Below, one piece after another: positions 1 to 8,858 of a stretch of DNA of 64,000 bases. The position numbers were made by a program, and so were the translations under genes. Location: the NCBI GenBank assembly GCA_963842775.1, contig CAWJHQ010000004.1:264272-328271 (forward strand), given 5' to 3'. The notes beneath the pieces are model-generated. The model saw only the letters and a list, made by a program, of their open reading frames with translations, was not told the origin of the DNA and searched no databases. Origin of the DNA: R-RK-3 sp963842775 (GTDB lineage: Bacteria; Pseudomonadota; Alphaproteobacteria; Rhizobiales; Rhodomicrobiaceae). How positions within the stretch are numbered: position 1 is the stretch's first letter; every line of letters starts with the position of its first letter.

Positions 1-117
1 GGGGAGCCATAAGCCATCCGGCCTGATTGAAGGGATCAGCACCCTATAGCGCCAATGGCGTCGGATGTCTCGCACCGAGGCGAGCAGGTGGTAGGGCCAG
101 AGTCGCCCGAAGGCCGT

Positions 118-1113
118 CTACCAGGCCGGGCTTTCGTTCGAGACGAAGGCCGTCACCTGATTGCCCTGATGGTTGAAGCGCAGACGGTCGAAACTGACCT
201 CCCTGGCGATAGCGATGCCGTGCCCATTCGGCTCGACGGCCGCCTCGGCAGGGGCCGGCTCGTTGCGCACGAGATTTTGCCAGCAGAAGCCGCAGCCCTG
301 ATCCATGATGACGATCATCACGCCGTCATCGCGCTTGTTGATGATGACCTCGGCCCAGCGCTCGGAAAAAGGCGGTGTCGCCAGCCGCTTCGCCAGCTCG
401 GTGTGATAGACGCCGCGCGCGACCCAATCGGCCTTGCGCTCATGTCCGATTTCCAGATTGCCATGCTCGATGGCGTTCAACATGAGTTCGGCGATCCCGG
501 TTACGGCCCGGCCCGGATGGGGAAACAGCCGTGCCAGCAACGGCACCAGCTTCTCCACATCTTCGGGCGTCCGAAAGCGGAATTTGCAATTCTCCAGGAG
601 GCTTACCGCGTCGTCGAGATTGATCGCGGCGGACTGGCGCTCGGCGGCGGGCGCCGGCCGGACGATCATCGCCATGAGCGCGGCTTTCAACTGTGCGAGC
701 TGACACGGCATGCATAAATGCTGCTCCAGGCCGGCTGCGGCAGCGAGACGAAGATCGCCGGCGCGGCAGTCGGCGGCAAGCGTCAGCACGGGAATTTGCG
801 CATTCACGGCGGCCTCGGCGAGCGCTTCGGCAAAAGCCCGATCCTTGTCGCCGCCGGAACGCCAGTCCAGTACGATTGCATCCAAGGTAAGCACCGAGGC
901 TTGCACGACCGCCAGCGCTTCCGGGGCTTCCTGAACCGGCGTCACTTCAAACCCGAGCCGGCGCAACTGCTCCTCAAGCTTGCCCTGAGGCGCGCCGTCC
1001 GGGCTGATAAGAAGCAGATGTCCGGAAACCGGTGGTTCCGTAACAAGGGTGGCTTGGCCAGCCGGGGCGTTGGGCGCGGTCTCGTATTTATTCATGGGCT
1101 GATAGAGAGTCAT
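118..1113 (-). CDS. Pseudo-receiver domain fused to HATPase_c (anti-sigma/RsbW-type) ATPase
   Basis: This 331-aa protein has a CheY-like receiver fold (about residues 30-150) followed by a GHKL ATPase domain (about 165-325). The ATPase N-box is readable as ELMLNAIEHG, the G1 box as DQGCGF and the G2-like loop as GHGIAIARE, so ATP binding is likely. No histidine phosphoacceptor domain is present, which points to an RsbW/SpoIIAB-like ATPase rather than a histidine kinase. The receiver keeps an Asp after its third strand (IVLDWR), but the usual conserved Lys lies where CMPC is read and the acidic pair is weak, so phosphorylation is doubtful. It stands alone, with no sigma-factor or phosphatase partner beside it. 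An alternative start is ATG 1095. Family assignment is confident; the partner is unknown. Confidence 0.8.
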   Translation of the reverse strand: MTLYQPMNKYETAPNAPAGQATLVTEPPVSGHLLLISPDGAPQGKLEEQLRRLGFEVTPVQEAPEALAVVQASVLTLDAIVLDWRSGGDKDRAFAEALAEAAVNAQIPVLTLAADCRAGDLRLAAAAGLEQHLCMPCQLAQLKAALMAMIVRPAPAAERQSAAINLDDAVSLLENCKFRFRTPEDVEKLVPLLARLFPHPGRAVTGIAELMLNAIEHGNLEIGHERKADWVARGVYHTELAKRLATPPFSERWAEVIINKRDDGVMIVIMDQGCGFCWQNLVRNEPAPAEAAVEPNGHGIAIAREVSFDRLRFNHQGNQVTAFVSNESPAW

Positions 1114-1378
1114 TAGGGTCGCCGATGCCTTTCAGGCATATATTCTTGATTTCGGGCTGACGTTGACGCAGCCACATTCCTTGACGCGGGACCGAGCGAA
1201 GCCGATTGATCCCCGGCATGGTGGTTTCTGAGAAGATCGGTCCGTGCGCGAGCGGCGCTGAGGCAGAAAGCAGCCCGCCTTGCCGGTGGGCGGCCGTATG
1301 CGGTCGGACCAGCCTCATATGCTGCGCAAATATGGAAGTTTCAAGCATCGGCCGCATATCCGCTCAATGTCCCGCGCT

Positions 1379-1786
1379 TCAATCGGCGTTAACGACACGC
1401 ACGCGCGCGACGCCGGTGATCCCCAGCTGTGTCGCCGCGTGACGCGACAGGTCGATGATGCGCCCCTTTCGGAACGGACCGCGATCGTTGATCGTAACGA
1501 TGACCGTCTTGCCGGATTTGAGATGCGTAACGAGAACGCGGCTGCCGAGCGGCAGGTGTTTATGCGCGGCGGACAGGCTGTTCGGGTCGGACCGGCCGCC
1601 GGACGCATTCCGCCCCCCGTGCGAGTAGAAGGACGCCACGCCTTCCTGCTTGAACGCCTTGGATTTGGCAACCGGAGCGGCGCTCTTGGCTTCTCCTGCG
1701 ATGCTCGGCGCAGATGCCGCGATTACGGCTACGCAAAAGCCCGCGCTGAATGCGGCGGCTGGAGTGAGGCCCCTCAAGACAGACAC
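1379..1786 (-). CDS. RlpA-like double-psi beta-barrel secreted protein
   Basis: This 135-aa protein has a hydrophobic N-terminal signal (about residues 1-31) followed by one RlpA-like double-psi beta-barrel (about 48-133). The barrel hallmarks are ASFYS, NASGG, LPLGSRVLVTHL, NDRGPF and RIIDLS. RlpA proteins act on denuded peptidoglycan glycan strands in the periplasm. This one lacks the C-terminal SPOR domain of classical RlpA, so septal targeting by SPOR is not expected. The start is GTG 1786, placed five bases after a GGGGGA ribosome-binding site. It is a single-gene unit. Confidence 0.88.
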   Translation of the reverse strand: MSVLRGLTPAAAFSAGFCVAVIAASAPSIAGEAKSAAPVAKSKAFKQEGVASFYSHGGRNASGGRSDPNSLSAAHKHLPLGSRVLVTHLKSGKTVIVTINDRGPFRKGRIIDLSRHAATQLGITGVARVRVVNAD

Positions 1787-2060
1787 ATTTTCCCCCGATC
1801 GCGATTTGTCTAGGTACTAGCTTCGCCGATCTAAACCCTTATACGACAACGATAAGCACCAATTTCTGACGGAATGTTGACGTTTCATTCATTGAATATT
1901 CATGATTTCCGCGGCCTGGCAATAGTGCCTTTGGCCTAGCACCCAACCGGGCCAAGGCCGAAACCGCTTTCCCTTTTGGTCTGGGAACACGTCTCACGGC
2001 CGCGTGTTCCGTGAATATAGACGATTCCTTCAGGATGCGAGCGAGGGCGCGAGACAATCG

Positions 2061-2462
2061 ATGAAGAACTATGACCGGCCACCGGTTGCCGCGCGAAGCG
2101 ACGATGCGGACCTCGCCTTTCTCGCCGGGCTGATGGACGACCGTTTCCACATTCCGGGGACGAATATCCGTTTCGGGCTCGATAGCGTGGTCGGTCTCAT
2201 ACCGGGCATAGGCGACGCGATCGGCGGAATTGTATCCAGCTACATCATCTGGCGCGCGCAACGGATGGGCGCGTCGAATTGGGTCCTCCTGCGCATGACG
2301 GGCAATATGCTGTTCGACAGCGCGCTCGGCGTCATTCCCGTCGTCGGCGATATATTCGACTGGAAGTTTCGCGCCAACCGCCGAAACGTGGAGCTTCTGC
2401 GCCGCCATCAGGCGCAATTGACTCCGCCCCGCCCAACGCGGATGGCCGGCAACAGCCTCTAA
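2061..2462 (+). CDS. DUF4112 domain-containing membrane-associated protein
   Basis: This protein of about 133 aa matches DUF4112. It has the characteristic block FGLDSVVGLIPGIGDAIGG (about residues 39-57), a second glycine/proline-rich hydrophobic segment (ALGVIPVVGDIFD, about 91-103) and a basic tail with NRRNVELL. The two segments are probably short membrane-inserting hairpins. The family has no established function. The start is uncertain: ATG 2061 fits the family length, while an in-frame GTG at 2004 would add 19 residues. No strong ribosome-binding site favours either. Confidence 0.82.
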   Translation: MKNYDRPPVAARSDDADLAFLAGLMDDRFHIPGTNIRFGLDSVVGLIPGIGDAIGGIVSSYIIWRAQRMGASNWVLLRMTGNMLFDSALGVIPVVGDIFDWKFRANRRNVELLRRHQAQLTPPRPTRMAGNSL

Positions 2463-2582
2463 TTGGGGGACGGCCCGCGGTTCTGCCGGCGCAAACTGAC
2501 CGGTCTTTGGCCTCGTGTGCGCGCGCGCTTCATGCTGTAGAATTCGCGGCATTCCATGGGACGTGAAGCAGGGGAGACGGGC

Positions 2583-2822
2583 ATGCTGGAGATGAGACCG
2601 AGTTGCGAATGCTGCGATGCCGACCTGCCTCCCGACCAGAGCGGCGCCTTTATATGCTCCTTCGAGTGCACCTTTTGCCGATCTTGCGCGGAGGGCGTCC
2701 TGGACGGCCTATGTCCGAATTGCCGGGGCTCGCTCGTTGCCCGGCCGGTGCGCGCCGTACCGCTCCTCGTGAAATATCCGGCATCGACGCAGCGGATCGT
2801 CAAGCCGGGCGGCTGCGCATAG
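2583..2822 (+). CDS. DUF1272 cysteine-rich zinc-ribbon-like protein
   Basis: This protein of about 79 aa belongs to DUF1272. It begins MLEMRPSCECC and carries ordered Cys pairs: CECC, then CSFECTFCRSC, then CPNC. These would bind zinc in a treble-clef/ribbon-like fold. An in-frame start nine codons upstream (2556) is possible, but ATG 2583 lies about seven bases after a GGGGAG site and matches the family N-terminus. The family function is unknown. It sits between the DUF4112 and rhodanese genes on the same strand without tight coupling. Confidence 0.85.
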   Translation: MLEMRPSCECCDADLPPDQSGAFICSFECTFCRSCAEGVLDGLCPNCRGSLVARPVRAVPLLVKYPASTQRIVKPGGCA

Positions 2823-2941
2823 ATCGATCGGCCGCGGGGGATTTGGCTTTGGCATGATCTGGATGGTCGTCGGCGATCCCGCCACTTGCCAGTCCTGGCT
2901 CCGAATGCTCACATTGCATCGGTCAAGACCAGGAGCGCATC

Positions 2942-3334
2942 ATGCCGAACGCCGTCACTGCCATCGCAGCCGCCTCGCCTGCCGACGCTATCGCCCATTT
3001 CGAGGCCGAGTTCACCTTCGAGACCGATTGCTGGGACGTGCATGACGCCATGACATCCGGCGCACCGGGTTTCGTGCTCCTCGACGTGCGCGGCCCCGAC
3101 CTTTTTGCGCGCGGCCATGTGCCAGGCGCGATCAATCTGCCGCATGGCAAGCTGATCGCCTCGAAACTGGAACAATGGCCGCCGGAGACACTGTTCGTGA
3201 CCTACTGCGCCGGACCGCATTGCAACGGCGCCGCGCGAGGTGCGCTCCGACTTGCCAAGCTCGGCCGGCCGGTGAAAATCATGGCGGGCGGCATTACCGG
3301 CTGGATCGATGAGGGTTTCGAGCTGGAGGCGTGA
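2942..3334 (+). CDS. Rhodanese-like domain protein (single-domain sulfurtransferase)
   Basis: This 130-aa protein has a single rhodanese domain. Motifs seen are VLLDVRGPDLFARGHVPGA (about residues 44-62), typical of the substrate-side strand, and the active-site loop YCAGPHCNGA (about 88-97), whose first Cys would carry the persulfide. It ends with the usual GGITGW motif. The start at ATG 2942 follows an AGGAGC site by about seven bases. The likely role is cytoplasmic sulfane-sulfur transfer; the acceptor is unknown. Its 3' end abuts the broken 3' end of the convergent JAB gene. Confidence 0.9.
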   Translation: MPNAVTAIAAASPADAIAHFEAEFTFETDCWDVHDAMTSGAPGFVLLDVRGPDLFARGHVPGAINLPHGKLIASKLEQWPPETLFVTYCAGPHCNGAARGALRLAKLGRPVKIMAGGITGWIDEGFELEA

Positions 3335-3339
3335 ACTAA

Positions 3340-3696
3340 CGCTTCCGCCTCCATGAGCGCAAGATGACCGGCGCGCGCAATCATCGGGCGCTCCCGGTCG
3401 GATCGGCTTTGATCCGGACGCGCCAGGGTGGACGTGAATGTGCGCGACAACGCCCAGTCCACGTCTCCTGCACGCGTCCCAAAGCGTGCCGAAATATCGG
3501 CCGTCCAGGCGTATGATGCCGGTGTCAGGCGCAAGGGGATCGAAACCGTCGCAGAGAAGGAAATCGACGATCCTGGCACGGGCGTCGTGACGGCGGCCAG
3601 GCAGAAAAGCGCCGCTCTCCCGGCTATGGCAACGGCCCCGTTCGCGCAGGCTTGCAACGAGCCGGCGCCACAGAAACCACGAGCAGGAGAGCTCAT
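3340..3696 (-). pseudogene. JAB/JAMM (Mov34/MPN) metallopeptidase, deubiquitinase-like, frameshifted and truncated
   Basis: The JAB fold is recovered only by joining frames. The ATG (3696) overlaps the E2 stop as ATGA. After a few codons the family sequence moves to a second frame (RESGAFLPG, then VVAHIHVHPG), and near 3425 it returns to the first frame (QSRSDRERPMIARAGHLAL). Joined, this gives the JAMM ligands: the Glu in RESG, the His-x-His in HVHP, and the Ser and Asp in QSRSD. The two shifts compensate, suggesting sequencing indels or very recent decay. After GHLALM the frame continues antisense to the rhodanese gene without family-like sequence, so the C-terminus looks lost. JAMM enzymes of bacterial ubiquitin-like systems process Ubl tails or cleave Ubl conjugates. 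Confidence 0.72.
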
Positions 3697-4667
3697 GCCG
3701 CGGCCCCGAGAGGCGACGCGTAATCCGCGCTGGTGAGGAGTTCACTGACCAGCTCCAAATATTGGCTGATGCCGGCTGCCGGCTGCCAGATTTGCTCCGG
3801 TAGCTGATGGCGCCAATGGTTCTGCCCGACGCTCTGGCGATCGCATGGAAGGTAGAGCGCAGTGCCGTCTTTCCAGTCGGGACGAAATACAGCACCGACC
3901 CGGCCGCCATTGCTGCGCGGCCAGCGGTCGAACGGCAGGACGGCGTCCGAGACGGGATCCCAAAGCCCGCCCGTCGGCGCCTCATGCGGATAGTCCGAGC
4001 AATCGAGGCGCAGCACGAATTCACGCCCATCGGCGGCGGCGACCGCGAAGGAGACAAATGGCCAGGCGATCTTGACCACGCGCCAGCGGTCCTGCGCGCT
4101 TGCGAAGAGGCAGGCGGGCTTCCCGATATCGGCTCGGAAAGCCCGCTCGTCCGGCAGGCACACGCTCGTCTTGCAAGCGCCGTTCGCAAGCTCGTGGGGG
4201 ACGAGGTCGAAGGCGATACTGCAAGCGGGGCACGAGGCGAGCGCTCCCAGGTGGACGCCCGGGGCAGGTCGCTCCTGGGTGCCGGAAATTTGCAGCGCGT
4301 GCTCGCCGGCTTCGAGCGGCGTCATGCCGAAATTACGCTCGGCGGCCCAGTTCTTGGTCCGCGCCACGGTGGTGCCGGGACCGAAGCGGTGCCGCACGGT
4401 GTCGCCGTTGAAATTGATTGCCGCGCCGATATAGCGGCAGCGATGGAGATGGATTTTGACCCCGGCGGGACCGGCATAGTCGCCCACCAGATGCCCTTCA
4501 TCGACAGGCTCATCGCTGTCTTCGAGATAGAGGCGCATGCCGACCTTGAGCCCGTGCCGCTCGATGATGGCGAGCCTGATCATGGCGAAGCTGTAGCCCG
4601 GCTTGGCTTCGAAATGCGCCGTCTCGCGAATGGCTTCGCCTTGGTAGAAAATATCGATATGGGTCAT
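3693..4667 (-). CDS. Tandem ubiquitin-like (multiubiquitin-type) domains fused to E2-like domain
   Basis: This 324-aa protein appears to have three parts. Residues about 1-76 form a beta-grasp-like domain. Residues about 78-163 resemble the multiubiquitin family: a YNG-like start (INFNGDTV), then AGEHALQISGT, ERPAPGVHLG, CSIAFDLVP and a terminal NG. Residues about 185-315 look like a divergent bacterial E2 (UBC) fold, with LDCSDYPHEAP where E2s have their YP..P turn and a candidate catalytic Cys275 in LYLPCDR. A conserved-looking tail (NHWRHQLPEQIW, then a helix) follows. The start has a good GGGAG site. The gene lies 106 bp after the helicase gene and overlaps the JAB gene by ATGA. The E2 assignment is by pattern recognition. 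No E1/ThiF is nearby. Confidence 0.7.
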   Translation of the reverse strand: MTHIDIFYQGEAIRETAHFEAKPGYSFAMIRLAIIERHGLKVGMRLYLEDSDEPVDEGHLVGDYAGPAGVKIHLHRCRYIGAAINFNGDTVRHRFGPGTTVARTKNWAAERNFGMTPLEAGEHALQISGTQERPAPGVHLGALASCPACSIAFDLVPHELANGACKTSVCLPDERAFRADIGKPACLFASAQDRWRVVKIAWPFVSFAVAAADGREFVLRLDCSDYPHEAPTGGLWDPVSDAVLPFDRWPRSNGGRVGAVFRPDWKDGTALYLPCDRQSVGQNHWRHQLPEQIWQPAAGISQYLELVSELLTSADYASPLGAAA

Positions 4668-4773
4668 CGTTCACTCCCGGGAATCGAGAGTGCGGCGCCC
4701 TTGCCGTTCTCCGTCCCCCTTTGTCAGGTAATCGGAACGGCGGCGGGAACCCGGAAAGGCGGCTTGAGAATTC

Positions 4774-7700
4774 TTAACGAAGGATCAGCGGGCCGCTGGG
4801 CACGGCTGGGCATATGAAGAAATGCGGGCATCTCGGGCAGGTGACCGGATCGATCATAGGCGGGAATGCGCCCGCCCCGATCCCGGCCAGCATCCTGTCC
4901 GCGTCGCGCCTTCGGTGATCGATCTTCCTGGACGTTATCGTCACCGGTTCCATCGTCTCATCCGTCAGGTGGACGGCTTCGACCATGAACCGCCGCCCAA
5001 AATGCGCAGCCCCCGCGAGGCAGTAGAGCGCGTATTCCAGCCGGTCATATTCCTTCTGTGTGCGATATCCCGTCCGAATGCGGCGCAGCACGGGGGTGCC
5101 GTCTGGAAGTTCCGCCATCTCGTTGGGCTCGACGACGACCGTCCCATTGGGCAAATTGATCGCCAGCGGCTCGGTCTTGCGGAAGCGGCGGCCGTCCCCC
5201 GATCTGACGAGAGCGTCCACCAATCGCGATGCAAGCCGGCGGTAATCGGAGGCGAACGCATGGTCCTTCGGCCCGCGCAACTGCCAGATGGCTTCGAAAG
5301 CCGCTTCGGTCTCCGGAATGCCGGGATCGCCGTCGACGCGCGCGTCCGAAAGCCAGCGTATCACTTCGTAGAGACAGTCATGCGTCCGTGAAAACGCCGT
5401 GGTCTTCCGCGCCGCGCCAAGGCCAAGAATATGCGTATAAAAAAATCGTCTCGGGCATTTCTGATAGAGCTCGAGGCGTCGTTCGGACACCTCCCAATCC
5501 GGCGAGTGGACGATCTTGATCGATGCAAGGTCTGGCGGATGCGAGGGGAACGGCCCGGGCGGGACCGTCGCCGTTTCATGGATCAGGCGTGCGGGAATTC
5601 TGGCCAGCAGCTCGGAAGGCGACCGCTTGTTTCCATTGGCCTGGAATTTGACCTGATAGAGCCGCAGGAACGTCCGGGCGCGCGACATGGCGACGAAAAG
5701 CAGGCACTCCTCTTCCTGCCGATGTGAACGCTTGGCCTCGTCGTCTATGCTCAATCCTTCCGCTCCGGCGATCAGACCCAGCGGCGGCGGACAACGCTGG
5801 CCGCGATAGGCGGCGGGGAAGCTTGCCTGCGTCAGGCCGGGCAGATGGACCGCCTCGAACTCCAAGCCCTTGCTGGCGTGGACCGTCATCAGGCGCACCG
5901 CGTCCATGTGCAATGCGCTTGCGGGCACCTGCCGCAGATCGCGTTCCTCCGCCAGCAAAACCAGCCGCCTTACGCGATCGAGCGTCCGATGAATCGGGGA
6001 ACCGGCTCCTGTCGGATTCTGTTCGCGCAGGAAATTCAGAAACTGCCAGACCGCCACGTTGCGCATGCGCGCGGCCACCGTATCGGCGGAGGCCATCGCG
6101 CGGCCCAGGCCGGTGCGATCCAGAAGATAGCGGGTCAGGAACTCCCATGCACCGCTGCGTGAAGGCAGGTTTCTCGAGATCGCCGGCGAGGCGGGCAAGC
6201 CCGGTGACCGCCGGAGCGGAAAGCCCCGGCACGAGCGGAAGGTCACCGAGGCGCTTGAGGGCGGCGCCGCGCTCATCCCGCAAGTGCCGGAGCGCCAGAT
6301 GCACGTCCTGCAGGGGCACTCGATAGCGCGGCCGGGTCGCCACCCGGACCAGAGCATCGCCGAACGGATCGACCGCCAGGCTGATCAGCGACAAGAGGTC
6401 ACGAATTTCGTCGCGTTCGAACAGGCTGCCGAGGTGAAGCACCGGGATGCCGCGCGCCTCGAGCGTCGCGGCGATCTCATTCAGCCGCGCATTCGACCGG
6501 CAGAGGACAGCCTGTTCGCGCAACGGCACGCCCTGCTCTTCCAACTCGCGAATAGCTGCCGCGATCCCCTCGGACTCGGCATCGATGGTGTCGAAGCGCC
6601 GGAGATTTGGGACGCTCCGGGCCGGTCCCGCGAGCCGCGACCAGCGCCAGAGGCAGCATTCCTTCGGAAGCGCTCATTTCCGGCGCGAAGGCCGTGAAAG
6701 CATCGATGACCTGCTGCGTCGAACGGTAATTGATCTCAAGCCGGTCGGCGACCGCGGACGGATATTCGGATTTGAATACCGCCATGTTCACCGCCGACGC
6801 GCCGCGAAACCGGTAGATCGATTGGCGGGCGTCACCGACGACCCATAGGCGCTTGCCGTCGCCGGTCAGCGCCTTGACGAGCCTCACGCTGGCGCGGTTC
6901 ACATCCTGATATTCGTCGACCAGCACATGCCGGTGGCGCAGCCGCATCGCCGCCCGCAGCGCAGGATCGCCTTCGAGGAGAAGCGCCGGCCGCATGATCA
7001 GGTCGCCGAAGTCAACGGCGCCATGGTCCTGCTTCGCGCGTTCATAAGATTCGTAGATATCCGCAATTTCGAGGCATTTGCGCGCCGCTTCGGTCATTGC
7101 CGGACTGGTCGCCTCGGCGAGCATTTTCTCGGCCAGCGCTCTATATCCGCCAGCACCGACGAGTTCGTCCTTGGCCCGGGAAATCGCGCCGAGCACGTCC
7201 TTGAGCACAAGCACGGGATCCCAGAGATTGCGGTAATGCACCAGGGGCAGTGTCGGCAGTATTTCCTCCAGAACGGCGATGGCATCGCTGCGATCGAACA
7301 GGACAGGGTCGGGCGGAAGATCGAGCTGATCGTAATGGCGGCGGACCAGATCGAGCCCGAATGCATGAAACGTGCCGATCGTGATCCGGGCCGCTTTGTC
7401 CGGCACGGCCGCCGCCACCCGCTCCACCAATTCTCCAGCCGCTTTGTTGGAAAAAGTCAGCGCCAGAATGGAAGCGGCATCGACGCCCTCTTCGAGGAGC
7501 GAAAGGATGCGCTTGGCCAGTGCGCTGGTCTTGCCGGTGCCGGGTCCAGCCTGCAGGTGAAAGGGCGCACCGCGATGCGCCGCCGCTCTCTCCTGGGCCG
7601 GATCGGGACGCAATAGGCGCCCACCGGCCGGTTCTGGGGGCTGCTTCGGCGGGAGCGCCAGCAATGCGGCGTCGAGGATCTGCTGCCGGACCAATGGCGA

Positions 7701-8201
7701 GGGCAAGCCGAGCCGCTTCGCGATGGTGGCTGCGGTCAGGCGGTCATCCAAAAACATCCGCCTCGCGCGCACTCGCGGGAAGAGGAACTCCCGGGCAAAG
7801 ACATTGGCCTGCAGTTCGCGTCTCTCACGCGCGCCATAATCCTCGACGCGCTGCATGCCGACCGGCGCGGCCTCCGTCGGGCGTGTCGGGTCGATATCGC
7901 GGGCGGTACACGCCGCGGAGCCTGCGTGCAGGCAGACATGGCCGATCTCATGGGCGACGAGCAACGCCCGCGCGCCGGATTCCCCGGCATCTTCTGCGAA
8001 GATCGCGCCGCTTTGCTCGTCGAAAACGGCGCGTGCGCCTTTCAAGGCCGGGTCACCCGATGGCAGCCAGGCGAGTTCCAGGTCGAGGTGGCCGATAGCT
8101 GCGTCGACCAGGTCCATCGGCTGGGGCGGGACCGCCCCCTCGCCGGTGAGTTTGAAATGCAAACGGGAGGCCGCGTCGCGAACGGGTTCGAACGCATCCA
8201 T
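4774..8201 (-). CDS. IrrE/ImmA-type metallopeptidase - UvrD/Rep helicase - Cas4/AddB-like C-terminal domain fusion (two apparent frameshifts)
   Basis: About 1,140 aa when read through shifts near 6615 and 6165. Residues about 35-185 are a zinc peptidase of the IrrE/ImmA class: HEIGH at 84-88 and a third ligand Glu near 129 in RRELQANVFAREFL. A superfamily 1A helicase follows, with Walker A GPGTGKTS (219-226), TFHAFG, VDEYQDVN, VVGDARQSIYRFRGA, EINYRST, and in the second half MTVHASKGLEFEAV and LLFVAMSRA. The C-terminal domain has a Cas4/AddB-type Cys arrangement (YQKCPRRFFY and CPRCPHFFIC), suggesting a 4Fe-4S-stabilised nuclease fold. The spot expected to read D-x-K-T-G reads RRIRTG, so nuclease activity is doubtful. 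It starts four bases after the upstream 217-aa gene. The likely role is DNA processing coupled to proteolytic sensing. Confidence 0.82.
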
Positions 8202-8204
8202 CGA

Positions 8205-8858
8205 TCAGTCTCGAAACGACAAGAGGCGGCGCCGTTGTTCAGGACTGAGGCCCGAACCGCGAATGGCCTCCGCGAAGGATTGCCGCGCCTCGGCCGCAGG
8301 CTTGCCTTTGGATTTGTAAAACTGGCGTGCATCCGAAGCCGCGACAGGCGCTGAAAGATGCGCGGTCAGATTTTCCAGCGATTCATCCATCTCCTTGGCC
8401 AGGCGTCTGCAGAACTCAGCCGGCATCGTCGCCGGATCGATCTGACGGTCCCGCAATTTGGCAAGCAGGACCGTATTCGCGTTGATTCGCGATGCAAGTG
8501 CGCGAAATCCTTCACGGTCGAGAGCCGCGAATGGATTTCGCACCGGCAAAGTGGCGGCGCGCGTGAGGGAGCCGCCCGCTTTCGCCTTCCGGACCGCGGA
8601 CAGACGGTTCTGGAACTGGCGCATCGCGCGCGACACGGCCGGACTGACGGCATCGGGATCGGCGGGCATGTCCAGTTCCTCGGCGCCATCCAGCATGGCG
8701 TCCGCCGTGAGTTCGATGGCGAATTCGGTGAGCGCGTCGGCATGCTCGGGATATTGCCGCACAAACTCGTCGAGCAGGTCGGCGTCGGGCACGCGCTTGG
8801 CAAGCGAGAGCGCATACATTGCGTCTTGCAGGGACGCATTGGTCTTGGTCGGTGTCAT
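8205..8858 (-). CDS. Uncharacterised 217-aa helical protein coupled to the sigma factor
   Basis: The start ATG (8858) overlaps the sigma-factor stop as ATGA, so the two are translationally coupled, and it ends four bases before the helicase start. I do not recognise a family. The sequence is soluble, alpha-helical and charged. A notable N-terminal block is LLDEFVRQYPEHADALTEFAIEL (about residues 28-50), followed by a middle region with paired basic and acidic helices and a basic C-terminus (EQRRRLLSFRD). By position it could be an anti-sigma or adaptor protein, but no zinc (ZAS) or transmembrane anti-sigma motif is seen. Confidence 0.6.
   Translation of the reverse strand: MTPTKTNASLQDAMYALSLAKRVPDADLLDEFVRQYPEHADALTEFAIELTADAMLDGAEELDMPADPDAVSPAVSRAMRQFQNRLSAVRKAKAGGSLTRAATLPVRNPFAALDREGFRALASRINANTVLLAKLRDRQIDPATMPAEFCRRLAKEMDESLENLTAHLSAPVAASDARQFYKSKGKPAAEARQSFAEAIRGSGLSPEQRRRLLSFRD

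Noticed and set aside
1839..2552. A minus-strand frame opposite DUF4112
   Set aside because: Antisense to a well-recognised family gene; Arg/Ala-rich composition typical of a GC-rich shadow frame, and no start site.
2909..4189. A long minus-strand open frame of 426 codons over the rhodanese and JAB region
   Set aside because: Only the segment around 3425-3690 resembles JAB; the rest is antisense to the rhodanese or an alternative frame of the E2 gene, with no homology-like features.
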